Notes under the pieces: model-generated
What the model was told of the DNA's origin: nothing
The model's input: only the letters and a program-made list of their open reading frames with translations
The model's database searches: none
Shown here: positions 33,992 through 43,515 of the stretch, one piece after another
Layout of the letters: every line of letters starts with the position of its first letter
Numbering within the stretch: the first letter of the stretch is position 1
Assembly: GCA_913757435.1 (NCBI GenBank)
Contig: CAJYDM010000001.1
Coordinates: 744,001-808,000, forward strand
DNA from: Syntrophomonas sp. DTU019
GTDB taxonomy: Bacteria; Bacillota; Syntrophomonadia; Syntrophomonadales; Syntrophomonadaceae
DNA length: 64,000 nucleotides
Reading direction: 5' to 3'
Made by a program: the position numbers and the translations under genes

Positions 33992-34771
33992 ATGATCAGG
34001 GTACATATACTGGCCAGCGGCAGTACTGGCAATGCGGCATTGTTTCAATTCGGTGCCACCTCTATTCTGGTGGATGCCGGCATCAGCGCCCGGCGCATCG
34101 CCAACGGGCTGAAAGCGGTAGGGAGTGATGTCAAGGCCATTGATGCCATTCTGCTCACCCATGAACACAGCGATCACATCAAAGGGGTGGAAGTGCTGGC
34201 ACGCCGCTGCCAGATACCGGTATATGGTCGGCCCAGGACCTGGGAGCAGCTGTCCTTCAGGGATAAAATTCCCCATAACTGCTGTCGGGTGTTGGATGAT
34301 GATTTGACTATAGGCCGGGTGGATATAGAATGTTTCAGCATCTCGCATGATGCCGCAGATCCAGTGGGCTTCACTTTCCATTACCGCCAGCGCAAACTGG
34401 CCTTCGCCACCGATGTGGGCAAAGTAACTAGAACAGTTGTCAACGCGCTCTCGGAATCCGACCTGGCGGTGTTGGAAGCCAATCATGACCGGCATCTGCT
34501 GGCCACCGGGCCATATCCGCGCTTTCTTAAAGAACGCATCAGCGGTGGCCGGGGCCATCTATCCAATGACCACAGTGCCCGGCTTTTGGCCCAACTCAAA
34601 CTAAAACCAGGTTTACGCGTCTTTCTGGCTCATCTCAGCCAGCACAACAACCGCCCTGAACTAGCTCAGGCCACTATTGCCAACTATCTTGGCCAACAGG
34701 GCTATAAAGTGGGGCAGGATATCATTCTATGCCAGACCCATCCCGGGCAGGCGGTAGGATGTCAGTTGTGA
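33992..34771 (+). CDS. walJ: MBL-fold hydrolase (YycJ/WalJ-like)
   Basis: A 259-residue metallo-beta-lactamase-fold enzyme, probably a DNA exonuclease like YycJ of Bacillus. The metal motif is LLTHEHSDHIKG near residue 50; later ligands are FATDVG and ANHD. In Bacillus yycJ sits in the walRK-yycHI-yycJ-htrC-rlmH operon; here walRK are absent from the window and htrA-rlmH lie 3 kb upstream, so the operon is broken up. The ATG start at 33992 follows GGGGTTGAGCAG. Confidence 0.88.
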   Translation: MIRVHILASGSTGNAALFQFGATSILVDAGISARRIANGLKAVGSDVKAIDAILLTHEHSDHIKGVEVLARRCQIPVYGRPRTWEQLSFRDKIPHNCCRVLDDDLTIGRVDIECFSISHDAADPVGFTFHYRQRKLAFATDVGKVTRTVVNALSESDLAVLEANHDRHLLATGPYPRFLKERISGGRGHLSNDHSARLLAQLKLKPGLRVFLAHLSQHNNRPELAQATIANYLGQQGYKVGQDIILCQTHPGQAVGCQL

Positions 34772-34811
34772 TTATTGCATCACCGGCTGTGGTGGTAGTG
34801 CCGGTCCCATC

Positions 34812-35285
34812 TCAATCCTCGGGGACCTTCCAGTAGCAGGCCTCCTGCTGCCAATTCCATAATTCGTAATACTGTTGCGGAGGCCTTAATACCGTGGCTT
34901 TACAGGAGGCCAGGCATTTCCCGTTCTCCAGGCAGATTTCCGCCGCCACCCGGGAGCGATTATTGCCTCCCTTGACTACCCAGCCGCTCACCATTAGCGG
35001 AGTACTGGTCGGCACCGGATGCCGGTATTTCACTTCTAGGCTGGCAGTGACAAAGAGGCGTTCATTGTCACCTTCCAACATCACCGCCCTACCCGAGGTT
35101 TCATCCAATATGGCAGCCACGATGCCCCCGTGAACAAAACCGGGGTAGCCGTTGAAATGGTCGGGGATCTCCACTGTAGCCCGGATTTTTCCTTCATCAG
35201 GACAATTGACCCAGGTCATTTTCAAACCGATGTCATTCTCCCGGCCGCATACAAAACAGGTCCGGGAAACGGGTTGTTTACTCAT
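34812..35285 (-). CDS. PaaI-type hot-dog thioesterase with N-terminal CxxC
   Basis: A 157-residue single hot-dog domain protein. The family core GFVHGGIVAAILDETSGRA is present, with the HGG and DE residues typical of acyl-CoA thioesterases of the PaaI/YbgC type. An N-terminal CFVCGREN suggests a small metal-binding knuckle. The start at 35285 (- strand) follows GAGGAGGATAGCG; longer in-frame starts lack a site. It would hydrolyse acyl-CoAs; the substrate is unknown. It lies downstream of the cyclophilin gene on the same strand. Confidence 0.82.
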   Translation of the reverse strand: MSKQPVSRTCFVCGRENDIGLKMTWVNCPDEGKIRATVEIPDHFNGYPGFVHGGIVAAILDETSGRAVMLEGDNERLFVTASLEVKYRHPVPTSTPLMVSGWVVKGGNNRSRVAAEICLENGKCLASCKATVLRPPQQYYELWNWQQEACYWKVPED

Positions 35286-35376
35286 CGCTATCCTCCTCGT
35301 AAACCAGCTGAAAAGATGGGGAAATATGGTAAAGGGGCCGGTCAGGTAAGTCCCGATAGCCCCTTTTCGGCAGTTA

Positions 35377-35898
35377 TCACATCTTTTCAACCGGGGGGTA
35401 TTCCACCCCAAAAGTGTTTACAGTGACTGTTTTGATGCGCTGCTCATTGAGGGGTTTATCCATGCGGTCCCGCTTTTGGGATACGATTTGATCCACCGCC
35501 TCCATGCCCTCGATCACCTTGCCAAAGGCTGCGTACTGTCCGTCCAGGTGAGGAGCCTTTTCCACCATGATGAAAAACTGTGAACCCGCGCTATCGGGGC
35601 GCTGACTGCGGGCCATCGACAACACCCCGCGGTCGTGTTGGAGGTCGTTTTTAAAACGATTGGCAGAGAATTCACCGCGAATCACGTAACCCGGACCGCC
35701 CATGCCGGTCCCTTGGGGACATCCGCCTTGAATCATGAAACCGGGTATGACCCGGTGAAAAGTGAGCCCATCGTAGAAGCCGCTTTGAATCAGAGAGATG
35801 AAGTTGTTGACAGTATTGGGGGCAACTTCAGGATACAGTTCGGCTTTGATTACGGAGCCGCTATCCATTTCAATTGTGACAACCGGGTTGGTCTTCAT
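35377..35898 (-). CDS. ppiB: Cyclophilin-type peptidyl-prolyl isomerase
   Basis: A 173-residue cytoplasmic cyclophilin that speeds proline isomerisation during folding. The active-site blocks FHRVIPGFMIQGG, GVLSMARS, SAGSQFFIM and the late FGKVIEGMEAVDQI are all present. No signal peptide is visible. The start at 35898 (- strand) follows AAAGGAAGATGTT. Confidence 0.95.
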   Translation of the reverse strand: MKTNPVVTIEMDSGSVIKAELYPEVAPNTVNNFISLIQSGFYDGLTFHRVIPGFMIQGGCPQGTGMGGPGYVIRGEFSANRFKNDLQHDRGVLSMARSQRPDSAGSQFFIMVEKAPHLDGQYAAFGKVIEGMEAVDQIVSQKRDRMDKPLNEQRIKTVTVNTFGVEYPPVEKM

Positions 35899-36053
35899 AA
35901 CATCTTCCTTTCATGTTTGCTAGGGCTATTATACCAGATGTGCAGATGAATTCCATTTTTCCCGGCAGTCGAGATGTGGCCCGGGCTATATCCGCATAGA
36001 ATTGTGGATTATAATAGGAATTGGCAGCATTACTATAGAGAAGAGTGAGATAG

Positions 36054-37187
36054 ATGAATATGTCCAAATCCTACATCCTGGCAGGCCTGGCCGGAACCGC
36101 TTTGCTAAGCGCCATAGCCCTGACGGTACCGTTTCCGCAGTTTCTTCAAGCGGCGCTGTTTTTACTATTGGGACTGGTGTTAACAGTGTTGACGGCGGCC
36201 TATGTAAAAAACCTGGATACCCTCAATATGCAGGGCAGAATCATCAGCGCTCTGGCTGAATTCCATGCTCAGAGCAGTGCCAATCAGGCGGTGCAGGTGG
36301 TTGAAAGCACCTTGGGCCGACTGTTCCCCCAGACACCACTCTACAGGTATCCGCCTCGGGAAGAAGATGAGGCTATGCCGTGGGGGTGGGAAGTGGCCCA
36401 GGAAGTAACCAGTCAGAGCCTGGCCCGAGGCCAAGCCATTATGCTTAGCCGCTCCCAGGGAGAAACCGCTCTGCCCGCAGGAGTGGAGAACCTGGCGGTT
36501 CTGCCGGTGGGCGGAAGATATCAGGCATTGATTTTAGCCAACCTGCCTGCGCACATCAGCCGACGCAACCTGCAATTGGTTTTGGCAACTTTGCATAATC
36601 ATTTACAGGTGGTGCAGAGCCGAATAGACCGGCAGAAGCAGGAGCAGGAGTTATGGGAGGAACTGCTCGGTGCTGCGGTAACAGCTATGGAAAGCCATGA
36701 TCCGGTTTTTTGCGGACACGCCCGAAGGGTAGCTAGGATGAGCCGACTTATCGGGCAGCGCCTGGGAATGAGCGGGGAGGAATTGCACCAACTGGTCGGA
36801 GCGGCCTGGCTACATGATCTAGGGCGATGGGCAGCCCCTGACCCGGAATCGCCGGAGCTGGACCACGCTTCCTGCGGGGCACAGACCATTACCGAATCCC
36901 TGACGGAGGTGCGATCAGCGGTGTGTCATCATCATGAGCGCTATGATGGCAGCGGTTACCCCTTGGGCTTAAAATATACTGAAATACCTCTGGCAGCTCG
37001 GATCATAGCTGTGGCTGATGTGTATGACGCCCTCACCAGTCTGGAAGGCGAAACAGAACGGTGTGAGCATCAAGCCGCTCTGGGGGTAATCAAAAAGTCC
37101 ATCGGCACACAATTCGACCCGCTGGTGGTGGTGGCCTTCGAAGAGGTTGCCCCGGAGCTTGAAGAGACGGCCATGGATCCAGAGTAG
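36054..37187 (+). CDS. Membrane-anchored HD-GYP domain protein
   Basis: A 377-residue protein with two N-terminal membrane helices (about residues 5-50), a GAF-like middle region (60-190) and a C-terminal HD-GYP domain. The HD-GYP part shows CGHARRVARMS, WLHDLGR and the signature HHERYDGSGYPLGL. HD-GYP domains usually degrade cyclic-di-GMP; the signalling input through the GAF-like region is unknown. The ATG at 36054 follows GAAGAGTGAGATAG; ATG 36060 is also possible. Confidence 0.88.
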   Translation: MNMSKSYILAGLAGTALLSAIALTVPFPQFLQAALFLLLGLVLTVLTAAYVKNLDTLNMQGRIISALAEFHAQSSANQAVQVVESTLGRLFPQTPLYRYPPREEDEAMPWGWEVAQEVTSQSLARGQAIMLSRSQGETALPAGVENLAVLPVGGRYQALILANLPAHISRRNLQLVLATLHNHLQVVQSRIDRQKQEQELWEELLGAAVTAMESHDPVFCGHARRVARMSRLIGQRLGMSGEELHQLVGAAWLHDLGRWAAPDPESPELDHASCGAQTITESLTEVRSAVCHHHERYDGSGYPLGLKYTEIPLAARIIAVADVYDALTSLEGETERCEHQAALGVIKKSIGTQFDPLVVVAFEEVAPELEETAMDPE

Positions 37188-37307
37188 TAATGGCCGTGAG
37201 TTAGTCGGCACCAGTCCCCACCTAAACTTAAAGTCGGTCCCTGCTGTAATCGATAAGATTAGGGAAGGGATTTTCGGCCATATAGCCTGATGCTTTAGGA
37301 GGGGACC

Positions 37308-40300
37308 ATGGAATATAAAACTTGGAGCAGTCTGATCTCGACTAAGACCCTGGCCCGATTGCTGTTGGGGATGTTGATTTTCAGCGGTTTCTTTTGCTGC
37401 GCTGCAGAACCGGTACAAGCCTTTGATGCGCAGAATTATAAAATCGAATCAATAACTATCTTCAAAATCTATAACAGTGAGCGGCAGCTGGAAGAGCGCC
37501 GTGTCCTGATCACCGGTCAATACCTTAAGGATGCCGCAGTAGGCATGATCACCAGCAGCGGTTACGAAGAATTGAAAAAGCGCCTTAACAATTCTGAGGG
37601 ATTGCTGCAATTTGAAATCGACCAGGAGCAAACCGGGAGTTTTTTAGTCGTTGAAGGGGTCTTGATAGCGCTCCACGAAGGCGCCATGCCCGCGCTGGCA
37701 GGGGTGGACCGCCGGGTCCGGGTCGGTGTCGATGATCTTTACCTGACTGGCACCAACCTCGACGCGGTCAGCCAGATCCCGGGCATCACGGCGGGTTACG
37801 AGCATGAAGGCGCTTATACCGCCGTAGATAAAAGCTATTTCAACAAGCCAGACCGGGTCTGTATTCCCCAACCGAGCGGAGCCCTGGGGTGGCAGAACCT
37901 GATATTTGAAAAGACTGAAACCTCATCCTATGAACGCCAGCCAGGGGTTGCCCAACCGGTGGTCATAACTATCAAACACACCTACCAAAAGCAATTCCGA
38001 TTGGTACAGGATCTGCTCGCCGAAGGCCTGGAGATGTATCCCAACCGTGGGCAGGCCGGCTCCAAACTGATCTTTCAAGCCCCGCACAAGCAGCTCAATA
38101 CCTACGATGTGTTCTTTCTTAAGCACATCGATGGGACTGACCCTTACACTGCTTTGAATCAAGGTAAAAACCGCACTTATCAAAGCAATGTCAATAACAT
38201 GGATATCCTTACCGTGGAAGTCCCTAATTTGCCGGTGGGTGAATACTATGTGATACTCACCAATCCGGTTGCAGCTGGATATGACCCCATGGAACAGGTC
38301 TTCCAGGAGCTGATCGTCGGCAGCCCAATGTATCAGAAATTCACAGTTATTGATGCTGAGATCCAGGCCGTTATCCTCGGGATACAGCCTTCCTCGGGGC
38401 CCGATAGCGGCTCTCCCGTCACCATCAGCGGGCAATATTTAGGGACTCTTAATATACCGGAATTCCTTCCTGAGCAAAGCACTATCCTCACCCCTGAGCC
38501 CGCAGTGAGCTGTAAGGAATTGCTGCTCAGCTACGGCCCCGGTACTTACCGGGGAACCGAGGTGGTTCAATCCCAGCGACGGATCAAGGTGATCATCGGA
38601 GATCAGGCCAGCTTCGTCCCCAAGAATGATAATTCCGGATATGACCTCAGTTTTGACCTCGACTTGGATGTGATCAAGGTAAACACTGCCCCGGTGGCGG
38701 ATGCCAACACCGACCCGCGCAAGGATGTGGTGGTGGAGACTGAAACTACTCTTACCAGGGTTGACGGCAAGACCATTGTGTTTCGCGAGCGGGCTGAGTT
38801 GAAGTCGGGCTACACTTACATACCCAGCAAGATCGCGCCTCAGATCACTGCCATTACCCCGGATAAAATACAGGTGGTAGCTAAGGACGGAGCTTGGGTA
38901 CTGCCTGAGGCGCGCCTGGCGGCCATCACTGGCAGTAATTTTGCGGTCACCCGGTTTACCACGAGCCAGGGAGAGGAGAGGGTGCGTTATCCCATCATCG
39001 AACTTGGAGCAGATATCATTTTAGATAAGAACACCGAGCCCGGGCTTGATTTACAGGTTTTTGATAAATCTGGGCGAGAAGTTGACGGTACCGCTAGCAA
39101 TGAATTGGGCAGCCGGATTCGTTTCGTCATTCCGGCCGACGCCAGTCCCGGCATGTTGGGAAAAACCTATGTCAAGGTAACCAACCCCATTAAGCATTCC
39201 ACTGTTCCCGGACTGTCCGCCCAACGTAACGACTTCATCAGCTTTGTAAATCCAGAAGCCGACCGGCAGCCGCTTATCAGCGCGGTCAACCCTGATGTAG
39301 TGACGGTGGAAGGCGGAGAAAACATCATTATCGAAGGCAGCAACTTCATGATCGGTGTCAAGGTATTCATAGACGGATGCGAAGTCAGCCCCATCTCCCG
39401 CCAGGAAGACGGCAAGCGTATAACCTTGAAGGCTCCGGCTTGCCGCGAGGGACAAACTCAGTTGCAGGTCATGAACCCTGAAGGGGCCATGGATACGGCT
39501 GTATTCAACTATGTGCTCACCTATACCAATCCCCGCATATTAGGCTTTTCACCTAAAATGGGCAATACCGGCACTCTGGTTATGGTGCGGGGAGAGAATT
39601 TCCTGAAGCCGGAAGCAGTTGCTGCCGAGGTCAGTCCCTGGAAGCTGATCGGTACCCGCATCCTTTTAGAAGGGCAGGAAATCAACCAATATAACCGCAA
39701 TTCCCAGAGCGGGCAGATCGAATTGCAAGATTACAGCAACGCGGCGCGCCCCCTGATGGAGATTCATAATGATTCAGGCCAATTCAGGCTTGAGTTGGCG
39801 GATTACTATCGGTCTGTTTTCTTCCAGGACACCACTGCCAGCGGAGAGATATTCACTGTGGACAAAAGCTATGACGGCAATATCACCCTGAGCAACGGTG
39901 CAAGCCGAACCTATCAGTTGGAAGTGAGCCCGGAGGGCGTTTTGAACGCAGTCGGCGCTGATGGTAAGAGAGTACTCTGCTCGCTTTCTGCAGAGGGGAT
40001 GGAGATCTTCTTCAGCACGCCGCTTCGGCTGGCCCTCAAGACCCCTTACCTGGTGGACGGCAGCAACAACATCAGAGGCCACCGGGTAAAGGTGTTGGAT
40101 AGCAATACCATCCTGTTTACCGTGCCAATACTGGAGGCGGACGGATACTATGACCTGACTGTGGTAAATCCTGATACTAAAAGGGACAGCCGTTTGGACC
40201 AACAGGGCTTCTATTATTTCAAGATGCCTCTTTCCCAGCCGACCATAGCCATGCTGAAGCCTGAGCAGGGTTCGGTGCAAGGCGGCTACAGCATTGACAT

Positions 40301-43300
40301 CCTCGGCGCCCAATTCGAGGATAACGGCATCACCAAGTCCAGGGTGTATATAAATGGCATTGAAGTAGGTTTGGCTGATACGCAGGTTAGCACTGGCGGT
40401 GATACCATCACCGTCAAAGTCCCGCCCTATCCGGGGGACCTGCGCCGCGACAAGGGCACTGACCGCTTTAAAGTGCCGGTGGTAATAGTTAATCCCGACG
40501 GAGCCAGTGCCGGGCGGGAAGATGGTTTCACCTATGTGGTGCCGGCCAGTCACCCTCATATCACCAGGCTCAGTTCAGTCAGGGGCAGCGGCGCCGGCGG
40601 CGAGGTGGTGGAGATCATAGGCAGCGATTTTCGCTATTTTGAGCCTTATGATGACGCCAACCGCAATCAAGTCAGAGACCCGAATGAAGCCTACAGCGAC
40701 CTCAACCACAATCAGCGCTGGGACAGTGAGGCTGATTTGGCTGACCCCCTCACCGATTGGCGGGAGCCGATGGAGATACAGCACAGCCAGTATAATCATT
40801 ATTATGACTCACCGATTTTACCCCAAATATATTTCGGGCAGGAAAAGGCGCAGATAGTCGAGTTTAGCCGCGGCTATATAAAAGTGCTCACACCGCCAGC
40901 CAGTGCTGGCTCAGTCAAGGTTTACCTGCTCAACAATGATGCCGGTATCAGTAATACCGTGAACTACAGTTATGAATCCTTAAATCCGGTCATTACCAGC
41001 ATCATCCCGGGAGTGGGGCCCAAACAGGGCCGACAATATACGGAGATTATGGGCAGTGGTTTCGCTGCCGACAGCATAACCATTCTGCACCGTAACAGCA
41101 GCGAGACGGTTACCATGCCGGTGCTGCGCTTTGGCGAGACCGACAACCGCAGCATCCCCCGCGACCAGCCTGGTGCTGGAAGGATAGACAATGGTGTGGC
41201 CCGGGTGGAACTTGCCGGAGGTCTGCTGGTTGAATACCAGGCCAGCGGAACTCTGAGGCTGAAATTGCAGGATCGTGGCCAGATCTTCGCAGGCGTTTTT
41301 CCCTACAATGATGCCCCGGTTTATATCCCCTTAGATGAACTGCTGCTGCAGGACGATGACAGCACGCCATACCAGGGCTATGAGTTGTGCCGGGTGAGCG
41401 TAGAGGAGCGCCGCCTGATAGTGGAGCGCGGTTATGCCCCTCAGGCCGAACTTCTATCCAGCCGACAAATGACGGCAAAAACACCCAGCCACTATACCAT
41501 AGGGGTGGTTCCGGTCAGGCTTTATAATCCGGATGGCAGTCAGGCTCAGGGGAGATATGAATATATGAATCCTGACAGCCATCCACAGATCGTGAATATC
41601 ACTCGTGATGGCAGTGAGCCCAGCGAGATCAGCATAGAGGATCATTCTTACCGCATCCTGAAAATGAATCACTTATCCCGGCCATTGATCAGCGTATTAG
41701 GACAGGATTTCCGCGAAGCGGCCAGGATACAGGTGGGCGATCTGTTCACTATCGACCCCAGGGATATACGCTATGAACTGCCTGGTAAACTGAGCTTTGT
41801 TATGCCAGAGGCACCGCAGCAGGCCATTGGCAGATTATTCCGAGTAGTGGTGGTCAATGCGGACGGAGGCACGGCGGCATCGGACCAGATTCCCGGTGAG
41901 AAGAGTATTTATATTCAATTCACCAGCGGGGAGAGCAGCCCTAAGCTCACCAGCATCACCCCGACCAAGGGGCCGGCTGGAGGCGGAACCGTAATAAATC
42001 TTTCCGGAAGCGACTTCCGCTATAGTATTGATGGTTATGATGATACTCTGGAGGTATATTTTGGCCCGAGCCAAATACCCGCAGAGGATGTCAGCGTGGT
42101 GGACTACAAAACCTGCCGGGTTATAACATCTCCGCAAAGTCCGGGAATAATCGATGTGAAAGTTGAAAACCCCGACGGGGTCCAGGCCCGCATGGAAAAG
42201 GGATACACTTTTATAAGTGAACCGCACCTTACATCGTTGTGGGACGCCGCTGAGGGCGTTGCAGAAACGCCTCTTACTGAGATCTCAGTGCTGGGAGGGC
42301 AGAAATTAAAGATCAAGGGTGAGGGGTTTTTGCCCGGCGCAGTGGTGGTGTTCGATCCTGTTTTGACAGCTACGACTGCCTCAGCAAGCGGGAATACACT
42401 TTACCGTACCGTAAACCGTTTGGTGGAGGGGGTAAACAGCCGCGAAAGCCAGCCCTATTACTTGCAGTCGGGGCAGGTGGTGGCCGCTGAAGTGCTTGAC
42501 GGTAGAACTCTTTTGGTAACAACTCCTGCCGGCGTATTAGGCAGTGGCGGGATCTTGGTGAAAAACCCTGACGGTGGTGCCAGCAATACAGCGGAGCTGA
42601 CATACTCCCTGCCCCACTTACCCAGGCCAGATGGAGTGACTGCAGAGATCATTCATGATCACTATGCTGATTGTGACCGTTATATAAAAGTGCATTGGGC
42701 CCCTGTGGACGGAGCCATAAGTTATGAGACTTACGTTCTGGACGACAATGAGACAAAATATATCGGCACTACGCAGTTGACCACCTTTGTTTATGAGAAT
42801 ATCCAACCCAGGCACAGATACCAGTTCGTAGTCGCTGCGGTGGGGGATTTTGGCTCCTCGCCTCCCTCCCTGAAGAGCAACCTGGTACGCACCGGCCCTC
42901 GGGCCGGAATCCCGGACATAGATGGTGCACCGGGACAGAGCAGCAGTATAGTGCGCAGCGGAGCGAAGGTGTTTTACAGCATGGGCACCCGGGATAGTAG
43001 TCAGCCGTGGTCTTTAGACCTTACCCAGGGTGAATTGGCTGGGACCAGCGAGGTCGAGGTGGCTATCCCCGCAGCGCTGATAAGAGCAGATGACAATTCC
43101 AGCCTGAAGATCCGCGGTAAAGACTTCGAGATCATCATCAGTCCGCGGGTGTTCAATAATCAGCAATTCAGGGCATCAGGCCAAGAGCTTGATGGGGTGC
43201 GCTTGCGCATAGCCCCTGCAGACATTTCCTCCGGGCTGATGCCGGCCAACTCATTGTCATGTCCATACCTGTTGCAAGCCCAGGCATATAAAGGATCCAA

Positions 43301-43511
43301 CCGCAGCAATATCGATCAGCTGGCAGGGAGCTTCGCTCTCTTCCTGTCCCATGATCATTTGAAAGCACAGCTGCGCCAATTGAAACAGATCTCGCCCTGC
43401 CGATTGGATGTGCATGCAGGTACCTGGGTGCCATTGCCGGGAGGCAGTGCAGCAGGATGGAATCAAGTGAATCAGCTAGGGACCTATTGCGTTATTGGGA
43501 ACAGGGGGTAG
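37308..43511 (+). CDS. Giant secreted IPT/TIG-repeat surface protein
   Basis: A 2067-residue exported protein (signal peptide ending near AEPVQA, about residue 39) made of about nine IPT/TIG immunoglobulin-like domains. Their signature is seen repeatedly, e.g. ITPTKGPAGGGTVINLSGSDF, with variants near residues 360, 515, 660, 745, 985, 1085, 1225 and 1545. Residues about 1114-1145 hold an EF-hand-like Ca2+ motif (DANRNQVRDPNEAYSDLNHN). A fibronectin-III-like domain lies near 1765-1850. The C-terminus resembles the module that usually precedes SLH anchors, yet no SLH follows in this gene. It overlaps the next gene's upstream region. Adhesion or surface-layer function is inference. Confidence 0.88.
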   Translation: MEYKTWSSLISTKTLARLLLGMLIFSGFFCCAAEPVQAFDAQNYKIESITIFKIYNSERQLEERRVLITGQYLKDAAVGMITSSGYEELKKRLNNSEGLLQFEIDQEQTGSFLVVEGVLIALHEGAMPALAGVDRRVRVGVDDLYLTGTNLDAVSQIPGITAGYEHEGAYTAVDKSYFNKPDRVCIPQPSGALGWQNLIFEKTETSSYERQPGVAQPVVITIKHTYQKQFRLVQDLLAEGLEMYPNRGQAGSKLIFQAPHKQLNTYDVFFLKHIDGTDPYTALNQGKNRTYQSNVNNMDILTVEVPNLPVGEYYVILTNPVAAGYDPMEQVFQELIVGSPMYQKFTVIDAEIQAVILGIQPSSGPDSGSPVTISGQYLGTLNIPEFLPEQSTILTPEPAVSCKELLLSYGPGTYRGTEVVQSQRRIKVIIGDQASFVPKNDNSGYDLSFDLDLDVIKVNTAPVADANTDPRKDVVVETETTLTRVDGKTIVFRERAELKSGYTYIPSKIAPQITAITPDKIQVVAKDGAWVLPEARLAAITGSNFAVTRFTTSQGEERVRYPIIELGADIILDKNTEPGLDLQVFDKSGREVDGTASNELGSRIRFVIPADASPGMLGKTYVKVTNPIKHSTVPGLSAQRNDFISFVNPEADRQPLISAVNPDVVTVEGGENIIIEGSNFMIGVKVFIDGCEVSPISRQEDGKRITLKAPACREGQTQLQVMNPEGAMDTAVFNYVLTYTNPRILGFSPKMGNTGTLVMVRGENFLKPEAVAAEVSPWKLIGTRILLEGQEINQYNRNSQSGQIELQDYSNAARPLMEIHNDSGQFRLELADYYRSVFFQDTTASGEIFTVDKSYDGNITLSNGASRTYQLEVSPEGVLNAVGADGKRVLCSLSAEGMEIFFSTPLRLALKTPYLVDGSNNIRGHRVKVLDSNTILFTVPILEADGYYDLTVVNPDTKRDSRLDQQGFYYFKMPLSQPTIAMLKPEQGSVQGGYSIDILGAQFEDNGITKSRVYINGIEVGLADTQVSTGGDTITVKVPPYPGDLRRDKGTDRFKVPVVIVNPDGASAGREDGFTYVVPASHPHITRLSSVRGSGAGGEVVEIIGSDFRYFEPYDDANRNQVRDPNEAYSDLNHNQRWDSEADLADPLTDWREPMEIQHSQYNHYYDSPILPQIYFGQEKAQIVEFSRGYIKVLTPPASAGSVKVYLLNNDAGISNTVNYSYESLNPVITSIIPGVGPKQGRQYTEIMGSGFAADSITILHRNSSETVTMPVLRFGETDNRSIPRDQPGAGRIDNGVARVELAGGLLVEYQASGTLRLKLQDRGQIFAGVFPYNDAPVYIPLDELLLQDDDSTPYQGYELCRVSVEERRLIVERGYAPQAELLSSRQMTAKTPSHYTIGVVPVRLYNPDGSQAQGRYEYMNPDSHPQIVNITRDGSEPSEISIEDHSYRILKMNHLSRPLISVLGQDFREAARIQVGDLFTIDPRDIRYELPGKLSFVMPEAPQQAIGRLFRVVVVNADGGTAASDQIPGEKSIYIQFTSGESSPKLTSITPTKGPAGGGTVINLSGSDFRYSIDGYDDTLEVYFGPSQIPAEDVSVVDYKTCRVITSPQSPGIIDVKVENPDGVQARMEKGYTFISEPHLTSLWDAAEGVAETPLTEISVLGGQKLKIKGEGFLPGAVVVFDPVLTATTASASGNTLYRTVNRLVEGVNSRESQPYYLQSGQVVAAEVLDGRTLLVTTPAGVLGSGGILVKNPDGGASNTAELTYSLPHLPRPDGVTAEIIHDHYADCDRYIKVHWAPVDGAISYETYVLDDNETKYIGTTQLTTFVYENIQPRHRYQFVVAAVGDFGSSPPSLKSNLVRTGPRAGIPDIDGAPGQSSSIVRSGAKVFYSMGTRDSSQPWSLDLTQGELAGTSEVEVAIPAALIRADDNSSLKIRGKDFEIIISPRVFNNQQFRASGQELDGVRLRIAPADISSGLMPANSLSCPYLLQAQAYKGSNRSNIDQLAGSFALFLSHDHLKAQLRQLKQISPCRLDVHAGTWVPLPGGSAAGWNQVNQLGTYCVIGNRG

Positions 43512-43515
43512 AGAT

